Assembly: GCA_009841405.1 (NCBI GenBank)
Contig: VXLV01000061.1
Span: 1-47,492 of the forward strand
Reading direction: 5' to 3'
Origin: Chloroflexota bacterium
GTDB lineage: Bacteria > Chloroflexota > Anaerolineae > Aggregatilineales > Phototrophicaceae
DNA length: 47,492 bases
Shown here: one piece after another, positions 35,137 through 44,099 of the stretch
How the letters are laid out: every line of letters starts with the position of its first letter
Position numbering within the stretch: the first letter of the stretch is position 1
Translations under genes and position numbers: made by a program
The notes under the pieces: model-generated
The model's database searches: none
What the model saw: the letters and a program-made list of their open reading frames with translations, nothing else
Told to the model about the DNA's origin: nothing

Positions 35137-36510
35137 ATGAAACGAAAATGTATTCATCTTCGCAGCGCGGCGCTATTGTCGAGCTTCATGCTGCTGCTGC
35201 TGGCCTGCAACCTCGGCACGAGCAGCAATGCGCCGCCGACGCTGGCGCCCTTGCCGACCTTCACGCCGCAGGCTACGCTCGGCTACGCGGCCGCGCGACC
35301 GGTCGTCATCGATGATATCGAAGTCACCGCCAGCGCGCCCAGCAATGAAATGATGCCGGCGCTTTTGGCCAAGGTCGAATCGGACCGGCTGATGGCGCAT
35401 GTCCGCAGCCTGCAAGATTTTCGCACGCGCCATATCGGCTCGACGCAGACCTCCGCCACCGAAGGCATCGGCGCCGCCCGCAAGTATATCAAGGATCAGC
35501 TGGAGATTTTTGGTTCGACCTCCGGGGGCAATCTCTATACCTTCGAGCAGAGTTTCGAGGCGATTGTCTTTGATGACTACAAAACCAGGCAGCACAACAT
35601 CGTCGGCGCCATCAGCGGCAGCGAAGTCAACGCCGGCGCCATCATCATCGGCGCGCATTATGACAGCATCGGCACGCCCCGCGGCGATGGCCGCGCCTAC
35701 GCGCCGGGCGCGAACGACAACGCCTCGGGCGTGGCGGCGCTTCTGGAGATCGCGCGCATCTTGAGCCCGGCTCAGTATCGGGCGACTATCATGTTCGTCC
35801 TTTTTTCCGCGGAAGAATTCAACCGGCAAGGCAGCATTCCCTTTGCCATCTGGGTGCGCGACCGGGACATAGATGTAATCGGCATGATCAACGTAGACAC
35901 CATCGGCAACGTGCATGACTTTAACGGCAATCGCAACGACCGCCAGCTGCGCGTTTTTTCCGCCGGCCCAAATGACACCTCGGTCTCGCGCAAGATGGCC
36001 CGCGAAGTCAACTTCCTGGGCTACAACTACAATCTCGATCTGGACCTGCGGGTGCAAGACGAAATCGACCGTGTAAACCGCTACGGCGATCACTTCTCCT
36101 TCAGCGAGCTGGGCTACCCCGCCATTCGCCTGATCAATGCTTACGAAGAAAAGCGCAACGCGGATCCAACCGATACGATCGAATTTATCGAACCCGATTA
36201 TCTGCGGCGCGCCACCCAATCCATCCTGGCGATGGTGGTCTCGCTGGCCGATGGCCCACGTCCGCCGGCGAATATCGTCTTGCGCGCCCGCGATGACGGC
36301 AAGCAAGAATTAGTCTGGGCGCCGGTGGAGGACGCCGCCGGTTATATCGTGGCGCTGCGCCCGCGCGACTCTCTGATTTATCAGCAATTCTCATTCGATG
36401 AGACCAAGCTGGCGTGGGACGGCTTCAGGGATTACGCCGCCATCGCGATCGCCGCCAAAGATTCGCGCGGCTTGATCGGCCCCCTGTCCCATGAGATTAT
36501 CCCGCGATAA
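35137..36510 (+). CDS. Lipoprotein of the M28 zinc aminopeptidase family
   Basis: A 457-residue exported metallopeptidase. The signal peptide ends in a lipobox LLLAC (MKRKCIHLRSAALLSSF...). The M28 zinc ligands are all visible in order: H in IIGAHYDS, D in GANDNASG, E-E in FSAEEFN, D in NVDTIGN, and H in YGDHFSF. A C-terminal domain of about 90 residues (LVWAPVEDAAGYIVALRPRDS) is like an Ig/fibronectin type fold. It probably trims peptides at the outer face of the membrane. The GT4 gene follows 45 bases later on the same strand. Confidence 0.93.
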   Translation: MKRKCIHLRSAALLSSFMLLLLACNLGTSSNAPPTLAPLPTFTPQATLGYAAARPVVIDDIEVTASAPSNEMMPALLAKVESDRLMAHVRSLQDFRTRHIGSTQTSATEGIGAARKYIKDQLEIFGSTSGGNLYTFEQSFEAIVFDDYKTRQHNIVGAISGSEVNAGAIIIGAHYDSIGTPRGDGRAYAPGANDNASGVAALLEIARILSPAQYRATIMFVLFSAEEFNRQGSIPFAIWVRDRDIDVIGMINVDTIGNVHDFNGNRNDRQLRVFSAGPNDTSVSRKMAREVNFLGYNYNLDLDLRVQDEIDRVNRYGDHFSFSELGYPAIRLINAYEEKRNADPTDTIEFIEPDYLRRATQSILAMVVSLADGPRPPANIVLRARDDGKQELVWAPVEDAAGYIVALRPRDSLIYQQFSFDETKLAWDGFRDYAAIAIAAKDSRGLIGPLSHEIIPR

Positions 36511-36555
36511 GCGCGATTGCCCCAATCCCGGGCTCGCGACATCCACTGAGGGTCT

Positions 36556-37686
36556 ATGCGCGTCGTCCACATTATCAAAGTCACACGCATCAGCGGCGCG
36601 GAGCGTCATCTGCTGCTGCTGTTGGCCGGGCTGATACAGCGCGGCGTGGACGCCCGCCTAGTCATCCTGGTTGAGCGCGACAAACCCATGGACGACATGC
36701 TGGCCGAAGCGCGAAATCGCGAAATCCCGGTCAGCCGCTTGGTCATCCGCAGAGATTACGACATTGCCCTGCTGTGGCGGCTGCGCGCCCGGCTGCGCGA
36801 CCACAAGCCCGATCTCGTGCATACGCATCTGGTGCACGCCGACCTCTACGGCTATTTCGCCGCCAGAGCCGCCGGCATCACCCGCGTGATCAGCAGCCGC
36901 CACAATGACGATCAGTTTCGTTATCGCCCGCGCTGGCGCCGGATCAATCGGAGTTTGTGGCGTTGGTACGCCGGCGGCATCGCCATTTCCGATTCCATTC
37001 GGCAATTCGCCATCAAGATAGAAGGCGCGCCGGTCGAGAAGATCACAGTCGTTCACTACGGCATCGACTTCGAGTGGCTGGGCGATGACGAAATTGACGC
37101 GGTCCGGCGTCAGCTGCGCAGCGACCTCGGGCTGGAGAGCGATGCCCTGCTGCTGGGCATGGTCTGCCGCCTGGTCGAGCAGAAAGGCATCCCCTACGCG
37201 CTGGAAGCCATGCGCCGGCTGCGCGCGCAGTTTCCCCGCGCCCATCTGATAATCGCCGGCGATGGCGAAATGGCGGACGAATTGCGTCGCCTGGCTTCGG
37301 CGCTGGGCATCGCCGACCGCACGCATTGGCTGGGCTGGCGCGGGGACGCCGCCGACTTGATGGCAGCGTTCGATCTGCTGCTGGTCCCCAGCCTGTGGGA
37401 AGGTTTCGGCCTGGTCCTGCTCGAAGCGATGGCGCGGCGCGTGCCGGTAATCGCCAGCCGCGTCGGCGCGATCTCCGAAGTGATCGTCCACGGCGAGACG
37501 GGCATCCTGGTTGAGCCGCGCGATGTTCCGGCGCTGGCGGGGGCAATGGCGCGCCTGCTGGACGACCGCGCGCTGCGCAAGTATATGGGCTTGTTGGGCG
37601 CGGCGCGGCTGGAAGAGCGCTTCAGCATTGCGCGTATGGTCGCGGGCACAATCGCCGTGTACGAGCGCGTCTTGGAGACGAATTAA
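36556..37686 (+). CDS. Glycosyltransferase family 4 protein
   Basis: A 376-residue GT-B enzyme. The N-terminal acceptor domain has HIIKVTRISGAERHLLLL and a THLVHADLYGYFAAR motif; the donor domain has VCRLVEQKGIPYALEAM, IIAGDGEMADEL and EGFGLVLLEAMARRVPVIAS (Glu-x7-Glu). This is a retaining GT4 of the lipid or polysaccharide assembly type; donor and acceptor are unknown. It lies 45 bases downstream of the M28 lipoprotein and upstream of the TIR-FHA gene. Confidence 0.92.
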   Translation: MRVVHIIKVTRISGAERHLLLLLAGLIQRGVDARLVILVERDKPMDDMLAEARNREIPVSRLVIRRDYDIALLWRLRARLRDHKPDLVHTHLVHADLYGYFAARAAGITRVISSRHNDDQFRYRPRWRRINRSLWRWYAGGIAISDSIRQFAIKIEGAPVEKITVVHYGIDFEWLGDDEIDAVRRQLRSDLGLESDALLLGMVCRLVEQKGIPYALEAMRRLRAQFPRAHLIIAGDGEMADELRRLASALGIADRTHWLGWRGDAADLMAAFDLLLVPSLWEGFGLVLLEAMARRVPVIASRVGAISEVIVHGETGILVEPRDVPALAGAMARLLDDRALRKYMGLLGAARLEERFSIARMVAGTIAVYERVLETN

Positions 37687-37744
37687 CCACAGAGAACACA
37701 TTGGGCGCAGAGGGAAAATGTAGGGGCGTTTCGCTGAAACGCCC
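37686..37744. repeat. CACAGAG string followed by a solo hairpin of the paired-hairpin family, copy B
   Basis: ACCACAGAGAACACA at 37686-37700 resembles the strings at 13522-13609. It is followed by a single hairpin, TAGGGGCG... at 37721-37744: outer arms GGGCG/CGCCC, inner arms TTTC/GAAA, loop GCT. The second hairpin of the full element is not found in the next 100 bases, so this is a half copy. Confidence 0.7.
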
Positions 37745-37886
37745 GAATACCAACGCATTGATGAGATCAGCCGACCTAGCCAATTTGCCATAAGCCGCGC
37801 TCGCAAGCATAATCGACTGGTAAGCCGAATATGATAAACTCGCAGCCCCACGAACAGGCGGCGCGAGCTGTTACGCCGGGCAGTCA

Positions 37887-38648
37887 ATGATCAACGTCTA
37901 TCTGTCGTATGCGCCAGAAGACAGCGAACGCGCGGAGGAAGTGCGGCGCATCCTGCTGGCGCAGGGCCACCGTCCCTGGGCCGACCCGCAATTCGCGAAT
38001 GACGACGGCTGGCGCGAGAGCGTGGAAGCGGCCATTCTAGGGGCCGACGCCTTAGTGCTGCTGCTGACGGCAACCGCGGCGCAATCGGTCGCTGTAACTT
38101 ACGAATGGTCGCTGGCCCTGGGCGGCGGCGTCCCCGTCTTCGCCGTCGTTGACGGGGCGGTGAGCGCGCATCCGCGTTTACAATCGGCGCATCGCTACGA
38201 GCGGGCGGCATTCGGCGACGAGAACCACTTCTGGGATCACTTTGTCGCCGACTTCAAGGAGCGCGCTTCGGCCGAGCGCCAAGTCGTCCCGGAGGCTACG
38301 GACGAAGCGGCCGAGATCGACCTGAGCGTCATGCCCGAGGAGCCGGGTTACTGGCTGGTCATGCGGCGCGGCCCGCTGCTAAATCAGCTCTACCGCCTGG
38401 AGCGCGATGTCGTCAACATCGGTCGCGACCTGGCCAACGATATCGTCATCCGCGACCCGCAAGTCAGCCGCTATCACGCGCGGCTGACGCTTCACGACCA
38501 AGTCTATGCCATTGAAGATCTCGACAGCAGCAACGGCACACGCGTCAACGGCGCGCAGATCAGCGGGCGCGTCGCGCTCAACGACGGCGATGCCCTCGCG
38601 CTGGGCGATTCCATTCTCTTAACGTACGACCTGGTCTATCTGGATTAG
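37887..38648 (+). CDS. TIR-FHA two-domain protein
   Basis: A 253-residue protein. Residues 1-125 are a TIR domain (YLSYAPEDSERAEEV, then SVEAAILGADALVLLLT, TYEWSLALGGGVPVFAV); Glu73 is at the position of the catalytic Glu of NAD-cleaving TIRs. A linker (125-155) leads to an FHA domain (155-250) with all hallmark residues: GR at 179-180, S194, H197 and SSNGT at 214-218. FHA domains bind phosphothreonine, so the TIR part could be recruited to or regulated by a kinase substrate; this is inference. No kinase gene is in the window. It overlaps the convergent acyltransferase by four bases (TTAG). Confidence 0.9.
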   Translation: MINVYLSYAPEDSERAEEVRRILLAQGHRPWADPQFANDDGWRESVEAAILGADALVLLLTATAAQSVAVTYEWSLALGGGVPVFAVVDGAVSAHPRLQSAHRYERAAFGDENHFWDHFVADFKERASAERQVVPEATDEAAEIDLSVMPEEPGYWLVMRRGPLLNQLYRLERDVVNIGRDLANDIVIRDPQVSRYHARLTLHDQVYAIEDLDSSNGTRVNGAQISGRVALNDGDALALGDSILLTYDLVYLD

Positions 38649-39307
38649 CCGGGCAATTCGCCGACGACCGCGGCCGGATTGCCGGCGACGATGGCGCCGG
38701 CCGGCACATCGCGCCGGACAACGCTGCCGGCGCCAATCACCGTGCCCGCCCCAATGCTGACGCCCTTTAGGATCAGCGCGTTCATGCCGATAAAGACATC
38801 ATCGCCAATTTCAATCGGCGCGGTCCTGGCGTCCAGCGGGGCTGCCAGCCGGCGCTGCGGATCCAGGGGATGAAAGTCGGTGTCGGCGATGACAGTATTG
38901 GCGCCCACCCAGACACGATCGCCGATGCTGATACGCTCATCGCAGACCAGCGAGCCGCCGGTCATGCCGAAGTCGTCGCCGATCGTCAGACGGGCGTTGG
39001 CGCGGCGCGCGCTGATGATGACCGGATGGTTGGGCCCCAGCGGATTGCTGCGCGCGGTCGAGCGCAAATTCAGTCGCCGGCCGATGCGGATTTGGCTTTG
39101 CCGATGCCGCTGGATGATGGGCAGTCCATAGCAGCGCCAGCCGCCGCCGACCTCAACGCCGCGCAGAATCCACCAGGCGCCGGGCCATAGCAAGAGCCGG
39201 CGCAGTTCGTTGGCGACTTTCCAGGGCATCAGGCGCGCCTGCCGCAGCGATTCCCGCGACAGCAGCGAGGCCGGTGGCTCGGCAGGATTTTCAGTCATTC
39301 CGGACAT
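38645..39307 (-). CDS. Hexapeptide-repeat (left-handed beta-helix) acyltransferase
   Basis: A 220-residue protein with the LbH hexapeptide pattern (IGDRVWVGANTVIAD, IGDDVFIGMNALILKGVSIGAGTVIGAGSVV) typical of maltose/galactoside and colanic acid acetyltransferases. The N-terminal 70 residues are extra. It probably acetylates a sugar using acetyl-CoA; the acceptor is unknown. ATG 39307 (MSGMTEN) and ATG 39298 are both possible starts. A paired-hairpin repeat (39402) lies upstream. Confidence 0.88.
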   Translation of the reverse strand: MSGMTENPAEPPASLLSRESLRQARLMPWKVANELRRLLLWPGAWWILRGVEVGGGWRCYGLPIIQRHRQSQIRIGRRLNLRSTARSNPLGPNHPVIISARRANARLTIGDDFGMTGGSLVCDERISIGDRVWVGANTVIADTDFHPLDPQRRLAAPLDARTAPIEIGDDVFIGMNALILKGVSIGAGTVIGAGSVVRRDVPAGAIVAGNPAAVVGELPG

Positions 39308-39401
39308 CTAGAGATCTCGTTTGCTCGCGCCAAGAGTCGGCGCATTTATGATACACACCAAAGACGGCGTTCGGCTCGGGCGTTGGGATTGCGTCGATCT
39401 G

Positions 39402-39476
39402 TGTAGGGGCGACTTATTAAGTCGTCCGATGCTGAACTTGCCGCTACGACGGGCGACCAGGTTGGTCGCCCCTACA
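39402..39476. repeat. Paired-hairpin repeat element, copy C
   Basis: A 75-base element with ends TGTAGGGGCGAC and GTCGCCCCTACA. Two hairpins, 39407-39427 (inner arm ACTT/AAGT, loop ATT, outer arm with one G-T pairing) and 39451-39471 (inner arm ACCA/TGGT, loop GGT), separated by 23 bases. Same family as 7067. Confidence 0.85.
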
Positions 39477-39507
39477 GAACGCATACGCAAAGAAACTCGC
39501 ACGGCGC

Positions 39508-42500
39508 TCAGGGTACGCTGAAGACGACATCGGTAGCTTGCACGATAGCGCCGCCGCGAACCAGACCGAGCCGCAGCACATAATTTCCCGAGCGCAGCGA
39601 GTTGGCGTGCAGTATCTCCAGTTCGCCGTTGATCACCGTGCGGCGCTGCGACTTGCCCAAGGGTGTCCAATCGGCGAATTGCCCGCCACGAATATACATG
39701 TGATAGAACTCGCCTTGGCTGGAATCGTACTGCGCCGTGCCCACGATTGGAATTGCGCGGTTGACGGACTGGCCGCCGGCAGGCTGCTGAATCTGCAGAA
39801 TTGCGCCGACGTTGCCGACAGTTTGCAAGCTATACACGCCGGGCCAGCAATCCACGGTCGGCAGGAAGGCCAAGCCGTGCTCGCGCGCGTATCGCTCCGC
39901 TTCGACAGAATCCGCTTGTGATGTGCTTGGCCCGCCAATAAACCACAGAGTCTGCGCGCCCGCGCCCAGCGCCTCCTGGGCTTGTTCGACCGGCACGCGG
40001 CAGAAATTGGGCGGGATCGGCTGCTGCTCGCCCGGCGCCATGCGGAACTGAATGCCGGCGCCAACTTCCGGCGGCAACGGGTATGCCAGAGTCTGATAGA
40101 CGCCATGCGAGACTTCCTGCGCGGCCGAACCCACAACCGGTATCGGCGTCGGATAAGGCGCCGCTGCCGGCGGGTAATCCAGATTGCCCTGGTTGTCGGG
40201 GATGCCGGCCGGCCCGTCGAGGGTCCACTCATTGATCGTAGCCGGGCAGCGCGTCGACAGCTCAATCAGCCGGCGCACATCGCAGACCTGGCGCAAGGTC
40301 AGGCCCGCCGGCGGTATCGGTTGATCGTTAAGCAGCCGGCCATCAGTCGCGAAGGCGCTCAGTAGTTCGCGATCGCCGTAGATTCCGGTCAGCACGCGGT
40401 TCCAAATCGGGGCCGCGCCGGTCAAACCGGAGGAGTTGATCATCGGGTCGCCATCGTTATTGCCCACCCATACGCCGACGGCGACATTACGCGTATATCC
40501 GACAGTCCAATTGTCCTTGATGTCGTCGGTCGTGCCGGTTTTCACCGCGGCGAAGATATTGTCGGTTCGCAGGGAGCTGTACAAGCCCATGGCGTCGGCG
40601 CGCGCCTGATTGTCGGACAGCATGTCCGTGACGATGAAGGCCAGGCGCGGGTCCAGCACGCGCAGGCCCTCCGCTTCGCGCGTCGCCGTCCTGGCCGTCA
40701 ACTTCCCGTACGGGCAGCTATTCTCGTATTGGTAGATGATCTCATCGCCGCTGCCGATGACGCAGCGGATGGATGTCACAGGCGCGTACAGCCCCTGATT
40801 GGCGAAGACGGCGAAGGCGTTGGTCAGTTCGATGAGGCTGACCTCGCCGCCGCCCAGCGTCAGTGACAAGCCGTAGCGGGACGCGTCTTCGCTCAATGTG
40901 GTGATACCCAGGCGCCGCAGAAAACCGAGCAGATAGTCGACGCCCGTATGCCGCAAGGTCTGCACCGCCGGGATATTGTAGCTGTTAGCCAGGGCCGCGC
41001 GCATCGTCATCGGCCCGTGAAATTCATTGTCGAAATTACGCGGCGCGTAAACCGGCAGCCCGGGCAGCGCGATCTGCGTACGCGTATCCCAGAGCACGTC
41101 AATTGTGGACATGCCCCGCTCCATAGCCGCGGCGTAGGTGAAGGGTTTCATTGTGCTGCCCGGTTGACGAAAAGCGGTCGTCACATTGACGCTGCCGTCT
41201 ATTGCCTCGTTGTCGTAATCGATGCTGCCAACCATGGCGATGATCTCGCCGTTGGCCGGCCTGGCGGCTACGACCGCGGCGTTGCTGACGTTCTTGGCTT
41301 GCAGCTGCGCCACCTGGCCGGCGGCGGCTCGCTGCGCCAGACGATTGACGTCTAGGTCGAGCGTGGTATAGACGCGCAGTCCGCCGCCGGTGATCTCCTC
41401 CGGGCTGTAGCCCAGGCTTAGCATCAGGCGTTCCAGCTCCGCTTGCGCGTAGACGGTAAAGTGCGGCGCGGCCAGCGAGACTTTGGCCGGCACGAAGGTC
41501 AAGCCCTCCTGCAGGGCGGCGCGCACTTGCTCGCGCGTGATGAAGCCTTCTTCCAGCATCTCGCCCAACACTTGTCGCCAACGTAGATCGACCGCCGCTT
41601 GCACTTCGGGGTCGGGATTGAGCGGATCCAGGCTAGCCGGCGCTTGCGGCAAACCGGCTAGCATGGCCGCCTCGCCCAGGCTCAACTGGTCGACATCCTT
41701 GCCAAAAAAGGTCTGCGACGCCGTTTGCGCGCCGTAGGCCAGATTGCCGTAATAGATCTCGTTGAAATACATCTCGAGAATTTCTTCTTTGCTCCTGGAT
41801 TGCGTCAAGACTATCGCCAGCAGGATCTCTTCGGCTTTGCGGGCGACGCTGCGTTGAGCGCGCTTCTCGAAATCAAAGAAGATATTCCGCGCCAATTGCT
41901 GCGTGATCGTGCTGCCGCCCGGGGTATTCTCGCCGGCGGAGGCGCCCAGATAATTCAGCGCCGCCAGCGCGGTATGGCCGATGTCAATGCCGATATTCGT
42001 AAAAAAGGAGTCGTCTTCAATGGCGATGGTGGCATTAAGCAACGAGCGCGGGATGCGGTCAAAGTCGACGTGGACGCGCCGCCCCTCGCCGAAGGCCTCA
42101 TATAGCTCATTGCCATGGCGGTCGTAGATGAAGCTGCTCTCAAAGCCGCGATAATTGTCGACTTCGGCGATGCGAGCCGTCCATTCGGCTTCCACTTGCG
42201 GCAGGAAGACCATCGCCGCGCCCATCGTCAGCAGGCTCAAGCCGCCGCAAAATGTGACGAAGAGCCCCGCCATCATCCAGAAGCAACCCATGGGCAGCCC
42301 CAGCACGCGGCGCTTGCGCCTGCGCATGAGGGGCCGCAGCGCGCCCTCCGGCGTGTCCGAGCGGCGTGGCGCAGTGGGCGCCGGCGCATGAGATTCGGGA
42401 AAAGCCGGAGGCGGCAGGGTCGGGTCCGAGGGCGAGCGCGGCGCCAGATATGGGTCCCTGGCCCGGCCCCGTCCCGAGGCTGAGGGCGGATGGTTTAGTG

Positions 42501-42765
42501 TTGTTCGTTCGGGCGCGCCCTCGTTCGCGATCTGATTATACGCGGGCAAGGTTACCAACTTGCCGGCTTCAAGGCGGGCGTCGCGCGGCATGGCCTCATC
42601 CAGCTCGGAGACATGCGGCAGCGCGAAGGGCGCATCCGGATTCGGCTCGACCTTGACCTGCTCGGTGGTCGCCGTGTCATCGCGAGCCTGCGAGGGGCGC
42701 GCCCGCCGCCCGGTCGCGTCCAGGTCTTCGCCATTCAAGTCGCGAGATGCGTCGACGTCCGACAT
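39508..42765 (-). CDS. Class A penicillin-binding protein with long cytoplasmic and C-terminal extensions
   Basis: A bifunctional peptidoglycan synthase of 1085 residues. A Pro/Arg-rich cytoplasmic extension of about 150 residues precedes a single membrane segment (about 155-190). The GT51 domain has its Glu in AIEDDSFF and GGSTITQQLARN; the transpeptidase has SxxK (GSTMKP), S-x-N (SYN) and KTGT (VKTGTTDD). The C-terminal 180 residues (from VYQTLAYPL) are a further exported part of unknown fold, rich in beta strands. I chose ATG 42765 with AGGAAAGGG upstream over a start at 42786. The length is well above the 700-850 of usual PBP1A proteins. Confidence 0.93.
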   Translation of the reverse strand: MSDVDASRDLNGEDLDATGRRARPSQARDDTATTEQVKVEPNPDAPFALPHVSELDEAMPRDARLEAGKLVTLPAYNQIANEGAPERTTLNHPPSASGRGRARDPYLAPRSPSDPTLPPPAFPESHAPAPTAPRRSDTPEGALRPLMRRRKRRVLGLPMGCFWMMAGLFVTFCGGLSLLTMGAAMVFLPQVEAEWTARIAEVDNYRGFESSFIYDRHGNELYEAFGEGRRVHVDFDRIPRSLLNATIAIEDDSFFTNIGIDIGHTALAALNYLGASAGENTPGGSTITQQLARNIFFDFEKRAQRSVARKAEEILLAIVLTQSRSKEEILEMYFNEIYYGNLAYGAQTASQTFFGKDVDQLSLGEAAMLAGLPQAPASLDPLNPDPEVQAAVDLRWRQVLGEMLEEGFITREQVRAALQEGLTFVPAKVSLAAPHFTVYAQAELERLMLSLGYSPEEITGGGLRVYTTLDLDVNRLAQRAAAGQVAQLQAKNVSNAAVVAARPANGEIIAMVGSIDYDNEAIDGSVNVTTAFRQPGSTMKPFTYAAAMERGMSTIDVLWDTRTQIALPGLPVYAPRNFDNEFHGPMTMRAALANSYNIPAVQTLRHTGVDYLLGFLRRLGITTLSEDASRYGLSLTLGGGEVSLIELTNAFAVFANQGLYAPVTSIRCVIGSGDEIIYQYENSCPYGKLTARTATREAEGLRVLDPRLAFIVTDMLSDNQARADAMGLYSSLRTDNIFAAVKTGTTDDIKDNWTVGYTRNVAVGVWVGNNDGDPMINSSGLTGAAPIWNRVLTGIYGDRELLSAFATDGRLLNDQPIPPAGLTLRQVCDVRRLIELSTRCPATINEWTLDGPAGIPDNQGNLDYPPAAAPYPTPIPVVGSAAQEVSHGVYQTLAYPLPPEVGAGIQFRMAPGEQQPIPPNFCRVPVEQAQEALGAGAQTLWFIGGPSTSQADSVEAERYAREHGLAFLPTVDCWPGVYSLQTVGNVGAILQIQQPAGGQSVNRAIPIVGTAQYDSSQGEFYHMYIRGGQFADWTPLGKSQRRTVINGELEILHANSLRSGNYVLRLGLVRGGAIVQATDVVFSVP

Positions 42766-42912
42766 TCCCTTTCCTAACGCTCGCATGCAGCTATTGTATC
42801 AGAATAAACCGGGTCTTCCGGACGCGCTGGGCGCGTCACCGACGACTAACCTACGTCCTGCGCTGTTGTCCTCCAAGGTGAGGCGCCAGTTCAGACCCGC
42901 AATTGTAATGTT

Positions 42913-42982
42913 TAGGGGCGTTTCGCCGAAACGCCCAGGCAGAGTGGATTTGAAAGGCGGGCGTCTCGGCGAGACGCCCCTA
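42913..42982. repeat. Paired-hairpin repeat element, copy D
   Basis: A 70-base element bounded by TAGGGGCG and CGCCCCTA. Hairpins at 42916-42936 (inner arm TTTC/GAAA, loop GCC) and 42959-42979 (inner arm TCTC/GAGA, loop GGC), 22 bases apart. Both stems are perfect. Confidence 0.85.
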
Positions 42983-43048
42983 CGGAGCCCCCCGATCTAT
43001 CGCCGCCGGCAGCTCGGCCGGCGTCATCTGGTTATGTCGCGCGTTGAA

Positions 43049-43057
43049 TGATAGAAT
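43049..43057 (+). promoter_or_regulatory. Possible extended -10 of the GT2 gene
   Basis: TGATAGAAT is TGn followed by a five-of-six TATAAT match; at 17 bp the -35 reads TGGTTA, a weak match. The GT2 start codon is 29 bases downstream. Confidence 0.35.
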
Positions 43058-43085
43058 CCGCGCTTGAAGCCTGCGGAGATGGTCA

Positions 43086-44099
43086 ATGAGCAAACGGCCG
43101 GACAAGATTCTGCACCCCGAATTGGAACTCTCCGTCGTCGTGCCGATTTACAACGAAGAAGGCAACATCGACCGGCTGAACAGCGAGCTGACCGAGGCGC
43201 TGGTCGCCAGCGGGCGCGACTACGAAGTCATCGCCATCAATGACGGCAGCCAGGACGGGAGCTACGACCGGCTGAATGCCGTGCAGGCGCGCGATCCGCG
43301 CTGGCACATCATCCACTTTCGCCGCAATTTCGGGCAGACGGCGGCTATGGCGGCCGGCTTTGACGCTGCTCGCGGCGAAATCGTGGTCACAATTGACGCC
43401 GACCTGCAGAACGATCCGCGCGACATCCAGCCCCTGCTCGACAAGTTTGCCGAAGGCTACGACATTGTCAGCGGCTGGCGCCAGCATCGCAAAGAGCCGC
43501 TGATTCTGCGGCGTATTCCCTCCGCGATGGCCAACCGACTGATTTCCCGCAGCACCGGCATCAAGCTGCACGATTACGGCTGTACGCTAAAGGCCTATCA
43601 CTTTGATGTCGTCAAGGGCGTTCAGCTTTACGGTGAATTGCACCGTTTCATCCCGGCGCTGGCGCGGCAGATGGGCGTGCGCGTCGCCGAGGTCCCGGTC
43701 AAGGATCGCGCGCGCCAATGGGGCAGCAGCAAATACGGCTTCAGCCGCACCTTCAAGGTGGTGCTTGACCTTATCGTGGTTGTCTTCATTCTGAGTTATT
43801 TCAATCGCCCGCTCTACGTCTTCGGCGCGGCCGGTTTCCTTGTCGGCGGCATCGGCGGCCTGCTCGGCGCCTACCTCACGGTCTTCAAGCTGCTGACTGA
43901 GAACAAGATCGGCGATCGCCCGCTGCTGCAGCTGGCGGCGCTGCTGATGGTGCTCGGCGTGCAATTCGTCAGCACGGGAATCGTCGCCGATATGATTATG
44001 CGGACTTACCACGAGTCGCAGCACAAGCCGATTTATTTCATTCGCGAGCGACGGCGAAGCCAAGCTGACGAAGCCAAGGTCGAAGAAGCGCCGGCCTAG
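43086..44099 (+). CDS. Glycosyltransferase family 2, polyprenyl-phosphate sugar transferase type
   Basis: A 337-residue enzyme. The GT-A domain (1-230) opens LSVVVPIYNEEGNID, has the INDGSQDGS loop and the DADLQNDP metal site. Two membrane helices follow (about 235-260 and 275-300, plus one near 305), as in dolichol-phosphate mannose/undecaprenyl-phosphate transferases (DPM1/ArnC/GtrB-like). It likely makes an undecaprenyl-phosphate sugar at the inner face. Its stop overlaps the convergent LppX-like gene in CTAG. Confidence 0.9.
   Translation: MSKRPDKILHPELELSVVVPIYNEEGNIDRLNSELTEALVASGRDYEVIAINDGSQDGSYDRLNAVQARDPRWHIIHFRRNFGQTAAMAAGFDAARGEIVVTIDADLQNDPRDIQPLLDKFAEGYDIVSGWRQHRKEPLILRRIPSAMANRLISRSTGIKLHDYGCTLKAYHFDVVKGVQLYGELHRFIPALARQMGVRVAEVPVKDRARQWGSSKYGFSRTFKVVLDLIVVVFILSYFNRPLYVFGAAGFLVGGIGGLLGAYLTVFKLLTENKIGDRPLLQLAALLMVLGVQFVSTGIVADMIMRTYHESQHKPIYFIRERRRSQADEAKVEEAPA

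Larger units (their letters stand above)
42766..43085. other. Divergent intergenic region between the PBP and GT2 genes
   Basis: About 320 bases, containing the paired-hairpin repeat copy D (42913-42982) and a likely extended -10 for the GT2 gene (43049-43057). No gene seen. Confidence 0.6.

Noticed and set aside
34850..35140. Small frames on both strands before the M28 gene
   Set aside because: Arg/Pro-rich composition and no homology; the frame on plus overlaps the M28 signal peptide start.
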